Assembly: GCF_016834455.1 (NCBI RefSeq)
Contig: NZ_CP069213.1
Location: 1,116,501-1,180,500 of the forward strand
DNA length: 64,000 bases
DNA from: Shewanella litorisediminis
GTDB taxonomy: Bacteria; Pseudomonadota; Gammaproteobacteria; Enterobacterales; Shewanellaceae
Reading direction: 5' to 3'
Made by a program: the position numbers and the translations under genes. Positions 22,458 through 34,186 of the stretch are shown piece by piece. The notes below the pieces were generated by a model. The model saw nothing but the letters and a program-made list of their open reading frames with translations. It had not been told where the DNA came from and did no database searches. Every line of letters begins with the position of its first letter. Within the stretch, counting starts at the first letter, position 1.

Positions 22458-23089
22458 ACCAGACCGGCTCGACGGTGGCTATCAATCTCGCAAAAAAGTT
22501 GTATGACGCGGGGATCCGCGACAGCCTCGTTTTGCAGGCCATCGCCAACACGCCCCGGGAAATGTTTCTGGATGCGGCTCTGGCGCACAAAGCCTATGAG
22601 AACACCGCGCTGCCTATAGGTCAGGGGCAGACTATTTCACAGCCTTATATCGTTGCCCGCATGACAGAGCTGGTGATGCAAAATCGGCCACAAAGGGTAC
22701 TGGAAGTTGGCACAGGATCAGGCTATCAGGCGGCCATTTTGGCGCAGCTGGTGCCGGAGCTTTGTACCATTGAGCGGATTAAGGCACTGCAAATTCAGGC
22801 AAGACAGCGGCTTAAGCGCCTTGATTTGCACAATGTGTCTTTTAAATACGGCGATGGCTGGCAGGGTTGGTCCAACCGAGGTCCCTTCGATGCCATCATG
22901 GTCACCGCCGCGGCGGCCACCGTACCGGCAGCCTTACTTGAGCAGTTGTCTGAAGGCGGGAGGCTGGTGATCCCAGTCGGAGAGGATGCCCAGCAATTGT
23001 TGGCTATTACCCGCAGAGGTAAGGAGTATTCCTCTGAAACGATAGAGTCGGTAAAATTTGTGCCTTTGGTCAATGGAAACCTTGCTTAG
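22454..23089 (+). CDS. pcm: Protein-L-isoaspartate O-methyltransferase Pcm
   Basis: The 211-residue SAM-dependent methyltransferase has the glycine-rich motif [17 protein letters not shown] and the post-I region [14 protein letters not shown]. The substrate-site segment [19 protein letters not shown] is typical. It methylates isoaspartyl residues for repair of aged proteins. It sits between surE and nlpD, as in E. coli. Confidence 0.97.
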   Translation: MNQTGSTVAINLAKKLYDAGIRDSLVLQAIANTPREMFLDAALAHKAYENTALPIGQGQTISQPYIVARMTELVMQNRPQRVLEVGTGSGYQAAILAQLVPELCTIERIKALQIQARQRLKRLDLHNVSFKYGDGWQGWSNRGPFDAIMVTAAAATVPAALLEQLSEGGRLVIPVGEDAQQLLAITRRGKEYSSETIESVKFVPLVNGNLA

Positions 23090-23118
23090 GTCATGGTGAC
23101 TTCGGGAGCTGCACATCT

Positions 23119-24009
23119 ATGGTGAGATTGACCTCTTTTTGTCTCTGTCTGCTCCTGCTGGCGGGCTGCAGTATGCAGGCCCACACTCCTGCACCAGTCG
23201 AAAGCCTGAATTCCAAAAAAAAACCTGCGCACCCCAAAGGAAGTCTGACCAGTGCCACTTATAAAGTGAAAAAAGGGGACACCCTTTATTCCATCGCGTG
23301 GGGAGCAGGTACGGATTACCACGAATTAGCCAAGATTAATCAACTAAATAAACCGTATACCATCTTTCCCGGGCAGGTTCTTAGGCTGTCTTCCACCGCC
23401 AAAAACACCCAGCCAACAAAGAAAACCACAACGGCTTCTTCGAAACGAGAACCCAAGTCGGCAAACTCAAAAAATGATAAAAAACAAAGTGCTAGTCAGG
23501 TTGGCGTCAGCAATCAGACGTCCGTAGTAGCACAGAAAAAAACACTTGATCCAAAAAATAAAGCTGATTACGCTGTAACAAGTTCACAACAAGACGATAG
23601 CCTGGTAGCGGCTGCCACTGAAGGTTTACCAAGTGAAGTAGCTCGCTGGTTATGGCCAGCAAAAGGACGCTTGATTGGGACATTCTCTGCCAGAGAGCAG
23701 GGGAGCAAAGGGATCAAGATAGCGGGACGACGAGGGGATCCGGTCAGAGCTGCCGCCGAAGGGCGAGTAGTTTATTCTGGCAACGCACTGCGAGGCTACG
23801 GCAACCTGGTCATTATCAAGCACAGTGAGGATTTTCTCAGTGCTTATGCCCATCTGGACAAGATCCTGGTGACAGAAAAGCAACGGGTCAGTGCAGGACA
23901 GACAGTTGCAACCATGGGGAATACTGACGCCGAACACGTGATGCTCCACTTTGAGATCCGTGATCATGGTGTATCAGTTAATCCGCTTAAGTATTTGCCG
24001 AAGAAATAA
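23119..24009 (+). CDS. nlpD: Lipoprotein NlpD (amidase activator; LysM + degenerate M23)
   Basis: The 296-residue protein has a lipoprotein signal with LLAGC lipobox (lipidated C17) and a LysM domain (about 50-95, YKVKKGDTLYSIAWGAG). A Ser/Thr/Lys-rich linker and a C-terminal LytM/M23 domain follow. The M23 domain lacks the normal zinc-ligand set: the first motif is GRRGDPV and the HxH position reads MLHFEIR. It therefore probably activates AmiC rather than cutting peptidoglycan itself. By analogy, rpoS transcription may begin within this gene. Codon use is poorer in the linker than in neighbouring genes. Confidence 0.95.
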   Translation: MVRLTSFCLCLLLLAGCSMQAHTPAPVESLNSKKKPAHPKGSLTSATYKVKKGDTLYSIAWGAGTDYHELAKINQLNKPYTIFPGQVLRLSSTAKNTQPTKKTTTASSKREPKSANSKNDKKQSASQVGVSNQTSVVAQKKTLDPKNKADYAVTSSQQDDSLVAAATEGLPSEVARWLWPAKGRLIGTFSAREQGSKGIKIAGRRGDPVRAAAEGRVVYSGNALRGYGNLVIIKHSEDFLSAYAHLDKILVTEKQRVSAGQTVATMGNTDAEHVMLHFEIRDHGVSVNPLKYLPKK

Positions 24010-24092
24010 TTTACGGCGGCCAATTTTGGCATTTGGAGGATAAAAAAGTGATTTAAAGTCATTCACATATTTTGGGTTTGGGAGACAATGTT

Positions 24093-25076
24093 ATGAGCTT
24101 GAAAAACAATACGCTTGTTGCTGAAAAGCTTGTAGATTTTTCCGGAAAAGAGTCAGATAGCGACACCAGCTTGGAAGGTGAAGAAGTCAGTCTGGTTCAA
24201 GACCTGGAGCTGGAACAGCAGGTTCAGGACGATTTGCAACGTAACCTTGATGCCACTCAGCTCTATTTGAGTGAAATCGGTTTTTCCCCTCTGCTCACGG
24301 CAGAAGAAGAAGTTTATTATTCCCGCAAAGCATTGCGCGGCTGTGAGAAGTCACGTAATCGCATGATAGAAAGTAACCTGCGTCTTGTAGTGAAAATAGC
24401 GCGTCGCTACAACAATCGCGGACTTGCCCTGCTTGACCTTATTGAAGAAGGTAACCTTGGCCTTATTCGGGCCGTTGAAAAGTTTGATCCAGAACGCGGA
24501 TTCCGTTTCTCGACATATGCCACCTGGTGGATTCGCCAGACCATTGAACGGGCCATCATGAATCAAACCCGCACCATTCGTTTGCCCATTCATGTTGTAA
24601 AAGAGCTCAATGTGTATCTGAGAACTGCCCGTGAACTGGCGCACAAACTCGACCACGAGCCTACTGCTGAAGAAATTGCGGCAAAACTGAACCTCCCCAG
24701 CGTTGAAGTGAGCCGTATGCTCAAGCTCAACGAAAAGATTACTTCTGTGGATGTGCCCCTGGGCGGCGATAACGATAAAGCCCTGCTGGACGTATTACCC
24801 GATGATGACTCTGTTGGCCCTGACTATAAGGTGCAGGACGAAGACATTTCTAACTCTGTGGTTAACTGGCTCAACGAGCTCAACACCAAGCAGCGGGAAG
24901 TGCTGGCGCGTCGTTTCGGTCTGCTCGGTTATGAGCCTTCCACGCTTGAAGATGTTGGCGCGGAAATCGGTTTGACCCGCGAACGGGTGAGACAAATTCA
25001 GGTAGAAGCCCTCAAACGCTTAAGAGACATCTTGAGTGCTCAGGGACTGTCTGTTGAAGCTTTGTTCAGAACTTAA
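24093..25076 (+). CDS. rpoS: RNA polymerase sigma factor RpoS (sigma-38)
   Basis: The 327-residue sigma-70 family protein has region 1.2 ([19 protein letters not shown]), region 2 ([34 protein letters not shown] written here only as a landmark span, about residues 110-145), region 3 and a region 4 helix-turn-helix with [24 protein letters not shown]. It directs the general stress and stationary-phase regulon. The ATG at 24093 follows a GGGAGA site; an ATG five bases upstream is out of frame. The nlpD-rpoS pairing is conserved. Confidence 0.97.
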   Translation: MSLKNNTLVAEKLVDFSGKESDSDTSLEGEEVSLVQDLELEQQVQDDLQRNLDATQLYLSEIGFSPLLTAEEEVYYSRKALRGCEKSRNRMIESNLRLVVKIARRYNNRGLALLDLIEEGNLGLIRAVEKFDPERGFRFSTYATWWIRQTIERAIMNQTRTIRLPIHVVKELNVYLRTARELAHKLDHEPTAEEIAAKLNLPSVEVSRMLKLNEKITSVDVPLGGDNDKALLDVLPDDDSVGPDYKVQDEDISNSVVNWLNELNTKQREVLARRFGLLGYEPSTLEDVGAEIGLTRERVRQIQVEALKRLRDILSAQGLSVEALFRT

Positions 25077-25090
25077 CTGATACCGACCAT

Positions 25091-25122
25091 AAAAAACGCC
25101 TCAGAGACTGAGGCGTTTTTTT
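25091..25122. terminator. Bidirectional terminator between rpoS and mutS
   Basis: The stem CGCCTCAG/CTGAGGCG has a three-base loop and is flanked by six A on the left and seven T on the right. It serves rpoS on the plus strand and mutS on the minus strand. Confidence 0.9.
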
Positions 25123-25185
25123 ATGGTTTTTCCATCCTGATTATCGTCGGTCGATATGGGCGGGCGATGCTGGCCAACGCTTTTA

Positions 25186-27750
25186 TCAAATCAAACGCTT
25201 TAACTCGAAAAGAAGTTCCAGCGCCTGACGCGGACTCAATTCGTTGGGATCTATCGCCTGCAAACGCAACTCGGCGGCGGAAGGCTCTGGCGTTACGGTC
25301 AATGGTAAAGCGTGCTGCTTACTCACATCTGTATTGTGATCTCGACTTTCCAGCTGATGCAGTTTTTGCTTGGCGGCCTTGATAACACTTGCCGGAACCC
25401 CGGCAAGCGCGGCCACCTGCAAACCATAACTCTTGCTGGCCGCGCCTTCCTGAACGGCGTGCATAAAGGCGATGGTATCTCCGTGCTCAATGGCATCCAG
25501 ATGCACATTGTGAACCCCGGGGAGCATCTCAGGCAGCACCGTCAGCTCAAAATAGTGGGTTGCAAACAAGGTCATGGCGCCAAGCTTTTGCGCCAGATAC
25601 TCAGCGGCCGACCAGGCGAGCGACATACCGTCGTAGGTGGAAGTACCGCGGCCAATCTCGTCCATCAACACCAGGCTGTTGGCGGTAGCGTTGTGGAGGA
25701 TATTGGCGGTTTCTGTCATCTCAACCATGAACGTCGAGCGGCCGGAGGCGAGGTCATCACTGGCACCGATACGGGTGAAAATTCTGTCCACGGGACCAAT
25801 CAGGGCGCGCTCAGCTGGTACAAAACTGCCGATATGCGCCATCAGGGTAATGAGCGCTACCTGACGCATATAGGTCGATTTACCGCCCATATTCGGGCCG
25901 GTGACAATCAACATACGGCGTTGATTTGAAAGCTCCACCGGATTGGGGATAAAGGGGCTTTGACTGACCCGCTCAACTACAGGGTGACGGCCGGCTTCAA
26001 TCAAAATACCGGCAGTGTTGCTAAGCTCAGGGCAATGGTAGTTAAAGAGGTCGGCCCGGTCGGCGAAGTTTGTCAGCACGTCAAGCTCAGAAGCGGCGCG
26101 GGCAAAGTCCTGCAATTCCTGAAGCTTGGGCAATACCAAATCGAACAGCTCTTCCCACAGCTGCTTTTCCAGCGCCAGCGCCTTGCCCTGGCTCGAAAGA
26201 ACCTTCTCTTCGTACTCTTTCAGCTCCGGAGTGATGTAGCGTTCAGTGTTTTTCAGGGTCTGACGGCGCTGATAGGCGATGGGCACCAAGGCCGATTGGG
26301 CTCGGCTGACTTCGATGTAGTAGCCATGCACCCGGTTAAAGCCGACTTTGAGCGTGGCGATGCCGGTGCGTTCTTTTTCGCGCTGCTCCATCTGCTCTAA
26401 ATAGTCGATGCCGCCATCGCTGAGCTTGCGCCATTCATCCAGTTCATTGTGATAGCCTTCGCGAATGACGCCGCCATCACGAATAAGTACCGGCGGATTA
26501 TCCACTATGGCGCGGCTTAAGAGCGCGTGCTCGTCCGGAAAGTCCCCAAGGAGAATATTCAGTGACTTCAGATGGCGTGCTTCACAGCCCTGAAGACGTG
26601 CGCGGATAAGCGGCAAAATGCCGAGGGCATCTCTTAGTCTGGCAAAGTCTCTTGGGCGGGCGCTTCGAAGCGCAAGACGCGCCAGGATACGCTCGATATC
26701 GCCAAGGGCTTTAAGTTCTGTGCGAAGGTCTTCGTAGAGGCCGGTTTCCAGTAATTCCTGTACGGCATGCTGGCGACCGCGAATGGTATCGTGACAGCGC
26801 AGTGGTTGATGGATCCACCGCTGCAGCATACGGCTGCCCATGGCGGTGACGGTATTATCGAGCACGCTGGCCAGGGTGTTTTCGCGGGAACCAGACAGGC
26901 TGACAGTAAGCTCCAGGTTGCGGCGGGTGGCGGCATCCAGAATGATGCTGTCGCCCTGATTAAAGCGAACAATGGAATTGATATGGGGCAGGGCGGTACG
27001 CTGGGTATCCTTCACATACTGCATCAGGCAGCCAGCTGCCTGCAGTGACAGACGCGCATCGGCAATGCCAAAACCACGCAGATCGCGGGTACCAAACTGT
27101 TCAAGCAAAAGCTTGATACAGGTATCGTAGTCAAATTCCCATTCGGGGCGCCGGCGCTTACCCTTGATATGGTTAATCAGTCCCATATCACCAAAGTCTT
27201 CGCTGTATAAAAGCTCGGCAGGGCTGGTGCGCTGCAGTTCTGCTTCAAGGGCTTCGCGGCTTGGCAGTTCGGCGATAACAAAACGACCTGACGCTACATC
27301 GAGCGTTGCAAAACCATAACCTACTTTGCCCTGATAAACGGCTGCAAGCAGGTTATCCTGGCGCTCCTGCAGCAGGGCTTCATCGGTAAGGGTGCCTGGA
27401 GTTACCACTCGAACGACTTTACGCTCCACCGGGCCCTTTGAAGTAGCCGGGTCGCCAATCTGCTCACAAATGGCTACTGATTGGCCCAACTGCACCAGTT
27501 TGGCGAGGTAACCTTCCACCGCGTGATAGGGGATACCCGCCATGGGAATAGGGTCGCCACCACTCTTTCCCCGGGCTGTCAGGGAGATGGCAAGCATCTC
27601 AGAGGCTCGCTTGGCGTCATCGTAAAAGAGTTCATAAAAATCGCCCATGCGATAAAACAGCAGCATATCCGGGTGCGCTGCCTTCATGGTCAGATACTGA
27701 CGCATCATGGGGGTGTGTTTTTCGAGATCAAGCAGGTCTGTGCTGTTCAT
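25186..27750 (-). CDS. mutS: DNA mismatch repair protein MutS
   Basis: The 854-residue protein starts [20 protein letters not shown]. The mismatch-recognition Phe-X-Glu is in [11 protein letters not shown]. The connector, lever and clamp domains precede the ATPase, which has Walker [10 protein letters not shown], Walker [14 protein letters not shown] and ATHYFEL. It recognises base mismatches and recruits MutL. An in-frame GTG two codons upstream (27754-27756) is an alternative start. No mutL in the window. Confidence 0.97.
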   Translation of the reverse strand: MNSTDLLDLEKHTPMMRQYLTMKAAHPDMLLFYRMGDFYELFYDDAKRASEMLAISLTARGKSGGDPIPMAGIPYHAVEGYLAKLVQLGQSVAICEQIGDPATSKGPVERKVVRVVTPGTLTDEALLQERQDNLLAAVYQGKVGYGFATLDVASGRFVIAELPSREALEAELQRTSPAELLYSEDFGDMGLINHIKGKRRRPEWEFDYDTCIKLLLEQFGTRDLRGFGIADARLSLQAAGCLMQYVKDTQRTALPHINSIVRFNQGDSIILDAATRRNLELTVSLSGSRENTLASVLDNTVTAMGSRMLQRWIHQPLRCHDTIRGRQHAVQELLETGLYEDLRTELKALGDIERILARLALRSARPRDFARLRDALGILPLIRARLQGCEARHLKSLNILLGDFPDEHALLSRAIVDNPPVLIRDGGVIREGYHNELDEWRKLSDGGIDYLEQMEQREKERTGIATLKVGFNRVHGYYIEVSRAQSALVPIAYQRRQTLKNTERYITPELKEYEEKVLSSQGKALALEKQLWEELFDLVLPKLQELQDFARAASELDVLTNFADRADLFNYHCPELSNTAGILIEAGRHPVVERVSQSPFIPNPVELSNQRRMLIVTGPNMGGKSTYMRQVALITLMAHIGSFVPAERALIGPVDRIFTRIGASDDLASGRSTFMVEMTETANILHNATANSLVLMDEIGRGTSTYDGMSLAWSAAEYLAQKLGAMTLFATHYFELTVLPEMLPGVHNVHLDAIEHGDTIAFMHAVQEGAASKSYGLQVAALAGVPASVIKAAKQKLHQLESRDHNTDVSKQHALPLTVTPEPSAAELRLQAIDPNELSPRQALELLFELKRLI

Positions 27751-27918
27751 TGCCACTCTGTTATTGCGATGGGAATTGTCAGGTCAAAGCCTGTGCAGAA
27801 CCGAGGTAAAGCCTATGGGCGCCAAGTCTACCAAGTTTTTTGACAAAGTGATCCTTTTCAATTCAAGGCGATGAAAGGGGGCATTTCATGGTGGCTGGAA
27901 AATTATTTCATACAGGGG

Positions 27919-27946
27919 TTGATACTGTATGATTGTACAGTATACT
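27919..27946 (+). promoter_or_regulatory. recA promoter with LexA box
   Basis: A -35 TTGATA (27919-27924) and a -10 TATACT (27941-27946) are 16 bases apart. The spacer is exactly a perfect LexA box, CTGT-N8-ACAG (27925-27940). Binding of LexA would cover both elements. The start codon of recA is 92 bases downstream of the -10. Confidence 0.92.
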
Positions 27947-28037
27947 AGCTTTCAATATGTACAAATACACAGGGCTTTTGCCTGAACCGCATTAACCGTT
28001 GCGTCTTCACAGCGCTTGCTGTGTGTGAGAGGGAACA

Positions 28038-29105
28038 ATGAAAATAGATCCAAACAAAGAGAAAGCACTGGCCGCCGTCCTTGGTCAAATCGAAAAGCAA
28101 TTTGGCAAAGGCTCCATCATGAAGCTGGGTGAAGACCGCTCCATGGATGTGGAAACCATCTCCACCGGCTCGCTGGCTCTGGACGTGGCTCTTGGCGCAG
28201 GTGGCCTGCCAATGGGCCGTATTGTGGAAATCTATGGTCCTGAATCATCAGGTAAAACCACCCTGACTCTCGAAGTGATTGCTGCGGCTCAGCGCCAGGG
28301 TAAAGTGTGCGCCTTTATCGATGCCGAACATGCCCTCGACCCTGTATATGCCCGTAAGCTGGGTGTAGATATTGATAACTTGCTGTGTTCTCAGCCCGAT
28401 ACCGGTGAGCAGGCGTTGGAAATCTGTGACGCGCTGACCCGCAGTGGCGCCGTTGACGTAATTATCGTCGACTCAGTCGCAGCCTTGGTTCCCAAGGCCG
28501 AAATCGAAGGCGAAATCGGTGATTCTCACGTAGGTCTTGCGGCCCGTATGATGAGCCAGGCCATGCGTAAGCTTGCCGGTAACCTCAAGCAGTCCAACAC
28601 CCTGCTGATCTTCATCAACCAAATCCGTATGAAGATTGGTGTGATGTTCGGCAACCCTGAAACCACCACAGGTGGTAACGCGCTGAAGTTTTATGCTTCT
28701 GTACGTCTGGATATTCGCCGCACCGGCGCCATCAAAGAGGGCGACGAAGTAGTTGGTAACGAAACCCGTGTGAAAGTGGTGAAAAACAAGATTGCCGCAC
28801 CTTTCCGTCAGGCAGACTTCCAGATTCTCTATGGTCAGGGCATTAACCGCACCGGTGAGCTGGTTGACCTTGGCGTGCTGCACAAGCTGATTGAAAAGTC
28901 AGGCGCCTGGTACAGCTACAAGGGCGACAAGATTGGACAGGGCCGTGCAAATGCCACCAAATTCCTGACCGAGAATACAGAGCTTGCCGCAGAAATCGAA
29001 AAGACATTGCGTGAAATGCTGCTGTCCCACAGCTCATCATCAGCAAGTGCCGACCAAGTAGAAGGCGATGAAAACATTGATTTCGAAACCGGAGAAGTGT
29101 TCTGA
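28038..29105 (+). CDS. recA: Recombinase RecA
   Basis: The 355-residue protein has Walker [10 protein letters not shown] (about 67-75), Walker [12 protein letters not shown], the L1 and L2 loops (including [17 protein letters not shown]) and an acidic C-terminal tail (about 330-355). It forms the nucleoprotein filament for strand exchange and triggers LexA self-cleavage. The promoter carries a perfect LexA box. recX follows after 11 bases. Confidence 0.98.
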   Translation: MKIDPNKEKALAAVLGQIEKQFGKGSIMKLGEDRSMDVETISTGSLALDVALGAGGLPMGRIVEIYGPESSGKTTLTLEVIAAAQRQGKVCAFIDAEHALDPVYARKLGVDIDNLLCSQPDTGEQALEICDALTRSGAVDVIIVDSVAALVPKAEIEGEIGDSHVGLAARMMSQAMRKLAGNLKQSNTLLIFINQIRMKIGVMFGNPETTTGGNALKFYASVRLDIRRTGAIKEGDEVVGNETRVKVVKNKIAAPFRQADFQILYGQGINRTGELVDLGVLHKLIEKSGAWYSYKGDKIGQGRANATKFLTENTELAAEIEKTLREMLLSHSSSSASADQVEGDENIDFETGEVF

Positions 29106-29116
29106 GCCAGGAACTG

Positions 29117-29554
29117 ATGAATCACGCCTTGGCATCTCTCGCCAGGCGTGATCACAGCCGCAACGAACTTAAGCTTAAGTTGCTCGCCAAGGGGCATGAT
29201 GCCCTTGAAATTGAGCGAGTACTGGATGAGTGTGAAGCCAAAGGTTATTTGAACGATAGCCGCTATGGGGCATCTGTTGTTCGCTCATCGGTACTGAAAG
29301 GCCACGGCGCCGCCAGAGCACGCCAGGCCATGATAGCCAAGGGGTTGGATAAAGAAGTTATCCAAAGTAATCTCGAAGGCTGCGAAGTGGATTGGTACGC
29401 CCAGGCCCGGGCCAAAGCGCTGAAAAAATTTGGCGCAACCAAACCTGTCGATGCCAAAGACAGGGCAAAGCGGATACGCTATCTGACTGGACAAGGGTTC
29501 AGTTTTGATGAGATAGCCCATGCCCTGGATTTTGACCCCTACGATATGGATTGA
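29117..29554 (+). CDS. recX: Regulatory protein RecX
   Basis: The 145-residue helical protein is made of tandem three-helix repeats, with the usual family signatures [28 protein letters not shown] and [12 protein letters not shown]. RecX binds RecA filaments and limits their growth. ATG at 29117 follows a CAGGAAC ribosome site, 11 bases after the recA stop, so it is expressed with recA under SOS control. It is slightly shorter than the E. coli protein. Confidence 0.93.
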   Translation: MNHALASLARRDHSRNELKLKLLAKGHDALEIERVLDECEAKGYLNDSRYGASVVRSSVLKGHGAARARQAMIAKGLDKEVIQSNLEGCEVDWYAQARAKALKKFGATKPVDAKDRAKRIRYLTGQGFSFDEIAHALDFDPYDMD

Positions 29555-29582
29555 AGACCGCACACAGATGCGGTCTTTTTGT
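29554..29582 (+). terminator. Rho-independent terminator of recA-recX
   Basis: A nine-bp stem, AAGACCGCA/TGCGGTCTT, with a six-base loop is followed by TTTGTTTTT. It begins at the last base of the recX stop. Confidence 0.9.
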
Positions 29583-29781
29583 TTTTGTTTTCCTGCTCTC
29601 TCTGGCGGTTTTATTCGCCTTTTTTAGCATCACCCTATCCCTTCTTTGCCTCGGATTTCGCGGCCTGTGCGCTATCTTATTCGAAAGTCTTGAGGTTATA
29701 ATGACCCCCAAATTTTTGTCGGCAGCCCGTGGACGTGGCTGCGGCTTGTCGTATCAGGCTTATCCAACTCAGGACGTTTTC

Positions 29782-32403
29782 ATGTATCAAACCACAGCCG
29801 CGCTTCGCAGTGCTTTTCTCGAGTATTTCAGGCAGCAGGGTCACCAGGTAGTAGACAGCAGCTCTCTGGTTCCCGGTAATGATCCAACACTGCTGTTCAC
29901 CAATGCCGGTATGAACCAGTTTAAAGACTGTTTCCTTGGTATGGAGAAGCGCAGCTACGTTCGCGCCGCGACAGCCCAGCGCTGCGTTCGCGCAGGTGGT
30001 AAGCACAACGACCTGGACAACGTGGGTTATACCGCCCGTCACCACACTTTCTTTGAAATGCTGGGTAACTTCAGCTTTGGTGATTACTTCAAAGAAGATG
30101 CTATCCGCTTTGCCTGGGAATTCCTGACCGGCACCCTGAAACTGCCCAAAGAGAAGCTGTGCGTCACTGTGTATCACACCGATGATGAAGCCTTTGAGAT
30201 CTGGAATAAGCAAATTGGCGTTCCGGCCGAAAACATCATCCGCATCGGTGATAACAAGGGCGCACCATTCGCATCAGACAACTTCTGGCAGATGGGTGAT
30301 ACAGGTCCTTGCGGCCCTTGTACCGAGATCTTCTACGATCACGGCGACCATATTTGGGGTGGCCGTCCCGGCAGCCCAGAAGAAGACGGTGACCGCTTTA
30401 TCGAGATTTGGAACATCGTATTCATGCAGTACAACCGTCAGTCTGACGGCACCCTGGATCCGCTGCCCAAGCCCGCTGTGGATACCGGTATGGGCATTGA
30501 GCGTATTTCTGCCATCATGCAGGGTGTTCACTCAAACTACGAAATCGATATTTTCCAGAAGCTGATTGCTAAAGCCGCCGACATCATCGGTGTGACTGAC
30601 CTGGAAAACAAATCCCTGCGCGTAATCGCCGACCACATTCGGTCCTGCGCCTTCCTGGTTGCCGATGGCGTGATGCCATCCAACGAAGGCCGTGGTTATG
30701 TGCTGCGCCGTATTATCCGCCGTGCAGTGCGCCACGGTAACAAACTGGGCGCAACAGACACCTTCTTTTACAAGTTGGTGCCAACATTGATTGAGGCAAT
30801 GGGGGATGCAGCCAAGGAACTCAAGGCCACCCAGACCATAGTGGAAAAGGCTCTCAAAGCAGAAGAAGAGCAGTTTGCCCGTACTCTGGAGCGTGGCCTT
30901 GGCATGCTCGACGCTGCGCTGGCCGATCTTAAGGGCGACACCCTGGACGGCGATACCGTATTTAAACTCTATGACACCTACGGCTTCCCGGTGGATTTGA
31001 CTGCCGACGTATGCCGCGAGCGTAACCTCAAGGTGGATGAAGAAGGCTTTAACGCCGCCATGGCCGAGCAGCGCAGCCGCGCCCAGGCCGCAGGTCAATT
31101 CAGTGCCGACTATAACGCAGCTCTGAAAATTGATACTGCCACCGATTTTTGTGGTTACACCGATCTTGCCGCTGAGAGCAAGGTGGTTGCCCTGTACCGT
31201 GATGGCGAATCTGTCGATGCCGCAAAAGCGGGCGACGAGCTGGTTGTGGTGCTGGATAACACCCCATTCTATGCTGAGTCCGGTGGTCAGGTGGGTGACA
31301 AAGGTCAGCTGTTGGCTGAAGGCGTTGAATTCACAGTGGCCGATACTCAAAAGTTCGGCCAGGGCATTGGTCATAAGGGCCAGCTCGCCAGTGGCAGCAT
31401 CAAGGTTGGTGACAGCCTCAAAGCCATGGTGGATAAGAAGCTGCGTCATCGCACCGAACTTAACCACTCAGTAACTCACCTGCTGCATGCGGCGCTGCGT
31501 CAGGTGCTGGGCACCCACGTGACCCAGAAAGGCTCTCTGGTTGACCCTGAGCGTCTGCGTTTCGACTTCTCCCACTTCGAAGGCGTTAAGCGTGAAGAGC
31601 TTAAAGCGGTTGAAGATCTGGTTAACACCCAAATTCGTCGTAACCACGAACTGAATTTCGCCGAGATGGATATCGAAGAAGCCAAGGCTAAAGGCGCCAT
31701 GGCCCTCTTTGGTGAAAAGTACGATTCCAAGGTGCGCGTTGTGACCATGGGCGACTTCTCCATCGAGCTTTGTGGTGGTACCCACGTTGGCCGTACCGGT
31801 GACATTGGTCTCTTTAAGATCACTTCCGAAGGCGGTATCGCCGCAGGTATTCGTCGTATCGAAGCCGTAACCGGCGCCGCTGCCATGGCCTATGTTGCCG
31901 TGCAGCAGGCCGAGCTTGAAGAAGCCGCCGCGCTGCTTAAAGGCGACGTTGCCTCTGTGGTCGCCAAGCTCAAGGCCCAACTCGACAAAGCCCGTCAACT
32001 TGAAAAAGAAAATGCTCAGCTTAAAGACAAACTGGCCGCTGCTGCCAGTGCTGACCTTGCCGGCGATGCTCAGGAAATCAATGGCGTTAAGGTTCTGGTG
32101 AAGCGTCTCGAAGGTGTGGAGGCCGGAGCCCTTCGTGGTTTGCAGGACGAACTCAAGCAGAAGCTCAAGTCAGGGATTGTCGTGCTTGCTATTGGCAGTG
32201 GCGACAAGGTGAACCTGATTGCCGGTGTGACTCAGGACTTGATTGGCAAAGTCAAAGCCGGCGAGCTGGTAGCCATGGTGGCTGCTCAGGTGGGCGGTAA
32301 GGGCGGCGGTCGCCCCGATATGGCCCAGGCTGGTGGCAGCGAACCTGCCAAGCTCGACGGTGCCCTGGCCAGTGTAGTGCCTTGGCTTAATGAGCGTCTG
32401 TAA
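29782..32403 (+). CDS. alaS: Alanyl-tRNA synthetase
   Basis: The 873-residue class II synthetase starts [16 protein letters not shown], matching family N-termini; the open frame extends 77 codons further upstream without family similarity. It has the catalytic core (about 1-450, with [10 protein letters not shown]), the editing domain with HSVTHLLH and CGGTHV zinc ligands (about 555-670) and a C-terminal DHHA1-type domain. It charges tRNA(Ala) and clears misacylated Ser and Gly. Confidence 0.97.
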   Translation: MYQTTAALRSAFLEYFRQQGHQVVDSSSLVPGNDPTLLFTNAGMNQFKDCFLGMEKRSYVRAATAQRCVRAGGKHNDLDNVGYTARHHTFFEMLGNFSFGDYFKEDAIRFAWEFLTGTLKLPKEKLCVTVYHTDDEAFEIWNKQIGVPAENIIRIGDNKGAPFASDNFWQMGDTGPCGPCTEIFYDHGDHIWGGRPGSPEEDGDRFIEIWNIVFMQYNRQSDGTLDPLPKPAVDTGMGIERISAIMQGVHSNYEIDIFQKLIAKAADIIGVTDLENKSLRVIADHIRSCAFLVADGVMPSNEGRGYVLRRIIRRAVRHGNKLGATDTFFYKLVPTLIEAMGDAAKELKATQTIVEKALKAEEEQFARTLERGLGMLDAALADLKGDTLDGDTVFKLYDTYGFPVDLTADVCRERNLKVDEEGFNAAMAEQRSRAQAAGQFSADYNAALKIDTATDFCGYTDLAAESKVVALYRDGESVDAAKAGDELVVVLDNTPFYAESGGQVGDKGQLLAEGVEFTVADTQKFGQGIGHKGQLASGSIKVGDSLKAMVDKKLRHRTELNHSVTHLLHAALRQVLGTHVTQKGSLVDPERLRFDFSHFEGVKREELKAVEDLVNTQIRRNHELNFAEMDIEEAKAKGAMALFGEKYDSKVRVVTMGDFSIELCGGTHVGRTGDIGLFKITSEGGIAAGIRRIEAVTGAAAMAYVAVQQAELEEAAALLKGDVASVVAKLKAQLDKARQLEKENAQLKDKLAAAASADLAGDAQEINGVKVLVKRLEGVEAGALRGLQDELKQKLKSGIVVLAIGSGDKVNLIAGVTQDLIGKVKAGELVAMVAAQVGGKGGGRPDMAQAGGSEPAKLDGALASVVPWLNERL

Positions 32404-32436
32404 CAACGGACGGGTCTGAGTAGTAGCAGGCTGTTT

Positions 32437-33648
32437 GTGACAAAAATTTATGTAAAGAAGTTCGGGGGTACCTCTGTAGGGACCTTCGAACGCATTGATG
32501 CGGTGGCTGATGCCATCGCCAAAGCGCATTTTGAAGGTGAAAAGCAAGTGTTGGTGCTCTCGGCTATGGCAGGAGAAACCAACAGGCTTTACGCCATGGC
32601 TGCCAACATAGACCCTCTGGCCCCGGCCCGGGAACTGGATATGCTGGTGAGTGCCGGTGAGCAGGTCAGCATAGCCCTGATGGCAATCGCCCTTGCAAGA
32701 CGCGGTGTCAACGCCAGGTCTTTGCTGGGTAGTCAGGTCAAGGTGCGCACCAACAGCCAGTTTGGCAGAGCCAGTATTGAATCTGTGGACACCGGGCTGT
32801 TAATGCAACTGCTTGACGAGGGCACTGTGCCCGTTATCGCCGGATTTCAAGGGATTAACGAGCAAGGTGATGTGACAACTTTGGGGCGGGGTGGCTCTGA
32901 TACCACAGCTGTCGCTGTCGCTGCCGCGCTTGAGGCGACAGAGTGTCAAATCTTTACCGATGTGACAGGCGTTTTTACCACAGATCCCAACATAGATCCT
33001 GATGCCCAGAAGCTCGATAGCATCAGTTTCGAAGCCATGTATGAAATGGCGCGTCAGGGTGCCAAGGTATTGCATCCTGACAGCGTGGCCTGTGCTCGCC
33101 GCCATGGCGTAGTGCTTAGGGTGTTGTCGAGTTTTGAGGATGGCAGCGGCACGCTTATCCGTTTCGATGAGCCTGAGCACTCAGGCTCTGGCATCGTGGG
33201 CATTGCGGTCACCCGGGGGCAAGGTATGGTTTCAGTCGCTGGGCTGGTTGACCATCCGCAGGCTGAAGTGGCGCTGTTTCAGGCGCTGGCCAATGCTTCT
33301 GTGGATACCGATTTGGTGGTGCAGCTGGCCGACGAAAAAGCGCTGGCATTTACCCTGGCACAAGGCGCGCTCGATAAGGTGCTTACCCTGATAGACAGAT
33401 TGGCACCGGAGCAACCGCTCTGTGACGTGCGCCACGAGGCGCAGCTTGCCAAGGTTTCGCTCGTCAGTACCGGTAAAGCTGTCATGGCTGAGGTGGGGGC
33501 GCGGGTCACCGAGCTTTTGGAAGCACAAAACATTCGTGTTAAGTTACTTTCGACATCAGAAATTAAATTGTCGGTGGTAATTGATGAGGTGCATCTGCAA
33601 CATGCCGTCAGAAGTTTGCACAGAGCGTTCGACCTCAATAAAGTATGA
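32437..33648 (+). CDS. lysC: Aspartate kinase, monofunctional with tandem ACT domains
   Basis: The 403-residue protein has the kinase signature KKFGGTSVGT at the N-terminus, the aspartate/ATP-site motif LGRGGSDTTA and two C-terminal ACT domains (about 260-400). It catalyses the first step of the aspartate family pathway (lysine, threonine, methionine). Its length resembles the short ACT-regulated aspartokinases rather than fused ThrA or MetL. GTG start at 32437. The gene sits between alaS and csrA, as in other Shewanella. The symbol lysC is by similarity; the feedback effector cannot be read from sequence. Confidence 0.92.
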   Translation: MTKIYVKKFGGTSVGTFERIDAVADAIAKAHFEGEKQVLVLSAMAGETNRLYAMAANIDPLAPARELDMLVSAGEQVSIALMAIALARRGVNARSLLGSQVKVRTNSQFGRASIESVDTGLLMQLLDEGTVPVIAGFQGINEQGDVTTLGRGGSDTTAVAVAAALEATECQIFTDVTGVFTTDPNIDPDAQKLDSISFEAMYEMARQGAKVLHPDSVACARRHGVVLRVLSSFEDGSGTLIRFDEPEHSGSGIVGIAVTRGQGMVSVAGLVDHPQAEVALFQALANASVDTDLVVQLADEKALAFTLAQGALDKVLTLIDRLAPEQPLCDVRHEAQLAKVSLVSTGKAVMAEVGARVTELLEAQNIRVKLLSTSEIKLSVVIDEVHLQHAVRSLHRAFDLNKV

Positions 33649-33675
33649 ATATCCAAGCGTTTTGGTATTCAATAC

Positions 33676-33704
33676 TATAATTTGTACTAAGCTGACTTTA
33701 TAAT
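33676..33704 (+). promoter_or_regulatory. Possible csrA promoter (-10-like elements)
   Basis: Two perfect TATAAT hexamers occur at 33676-33681 and 33699-33704, 58-86 bases before csrA. Neither has an obvious -35 at standard spacing. Stationary-phase or other alternative sigma usage is possible. Confidence 0.35.
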
Positions 33705-33761
33705 AATGTGACGTCCAGGTGTCTGTCCTGGCGTATGGAATGGGACTAAAGGAGCAAGCGA

Positions 33762-33956
33762 ATGCTGATTTTGACACGTCGTGTTGGCGAAACACTGATG
33801 ATCGGTGACGAAGTCACGGTGACAGTGCTGGGTGTAAAGGGAAATCAGGTGCGCATCGGTGTGAATGCACCTAAAGAAGTGTCTGTTCACCGCGAAGAGA
33901 TCTACCAGCGTATTCAATCTGAAAAAACAGGTTCGCCCGAGGGCGGTAACTACTGA
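33762..33956 (+). CDS. csrA: Carbon storage regulator CsrA
   Basis: The 64-residue RNA-binding dimer has [33 protein letters not shown] and [12 protein letters not shown]. The key residues for GGA-motif binding, R6 and R44-equivalent, are present. It represses or stabilises target mRNAs by binding near their ribosome sites. It is antagonised by CsrB/C sRNAs that depend on BarA-UvrY. Strong AGGAG ribosome site. tRNA genes follow, the conserved order. Confidence 0.98.
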   Translation: MLILTRRVGETLMIGDEVTVTVLGVKGNQVRIGVNAPKEVSVHREEIYQRIQSEKTGSPEGGNY

Positions 33957-34005
33957 GCCTGTTTTACGGCTCCTGTGGGGGCGTCCAGGACGGACAGTAG
34001 AAGAG

Positions 34006-34028
34006 TCAGCCAAGGGCTGGCTTTTTTA
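34006..34028 (+). terminator. Rho-independent terminator of csrA
   Basis: AGCCA/TGGCT stem with a five-base loop followed by TTTTTATT, 50 bases after the csrA stop. Confidence 0.75.
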
Positions 34029-34141
34029 TTGCCTGCGACTTAGGAATGGCAACTTGTGAGGGCGCGCAAAGGCTGATTGTGCTTGGCTTTCAAGCATGTG
34101 ATTAAAAACAGGGCAATCAGATCTGCTTTGGGAAAAAGGGT

Positions 34142-34169
34142 TTGACTTATTTTCTTCAAACAGTAATAT
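34142..34169 (+). promoter_or_regulatory. Promoter of the tRNA array
   Basis: -35 TTGACT (34142-34147), a 16-base spacer and -10 TAATAT (34164-34169), followed by a GC-rich discriminator (GTGCGCC). A GC-rich discriminator is typical of stable-RNA promoters repressed in the stringent response. Confidence 0.75.
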
Positions 34170-34186
34170 GTGCGCCAAGAAAACGT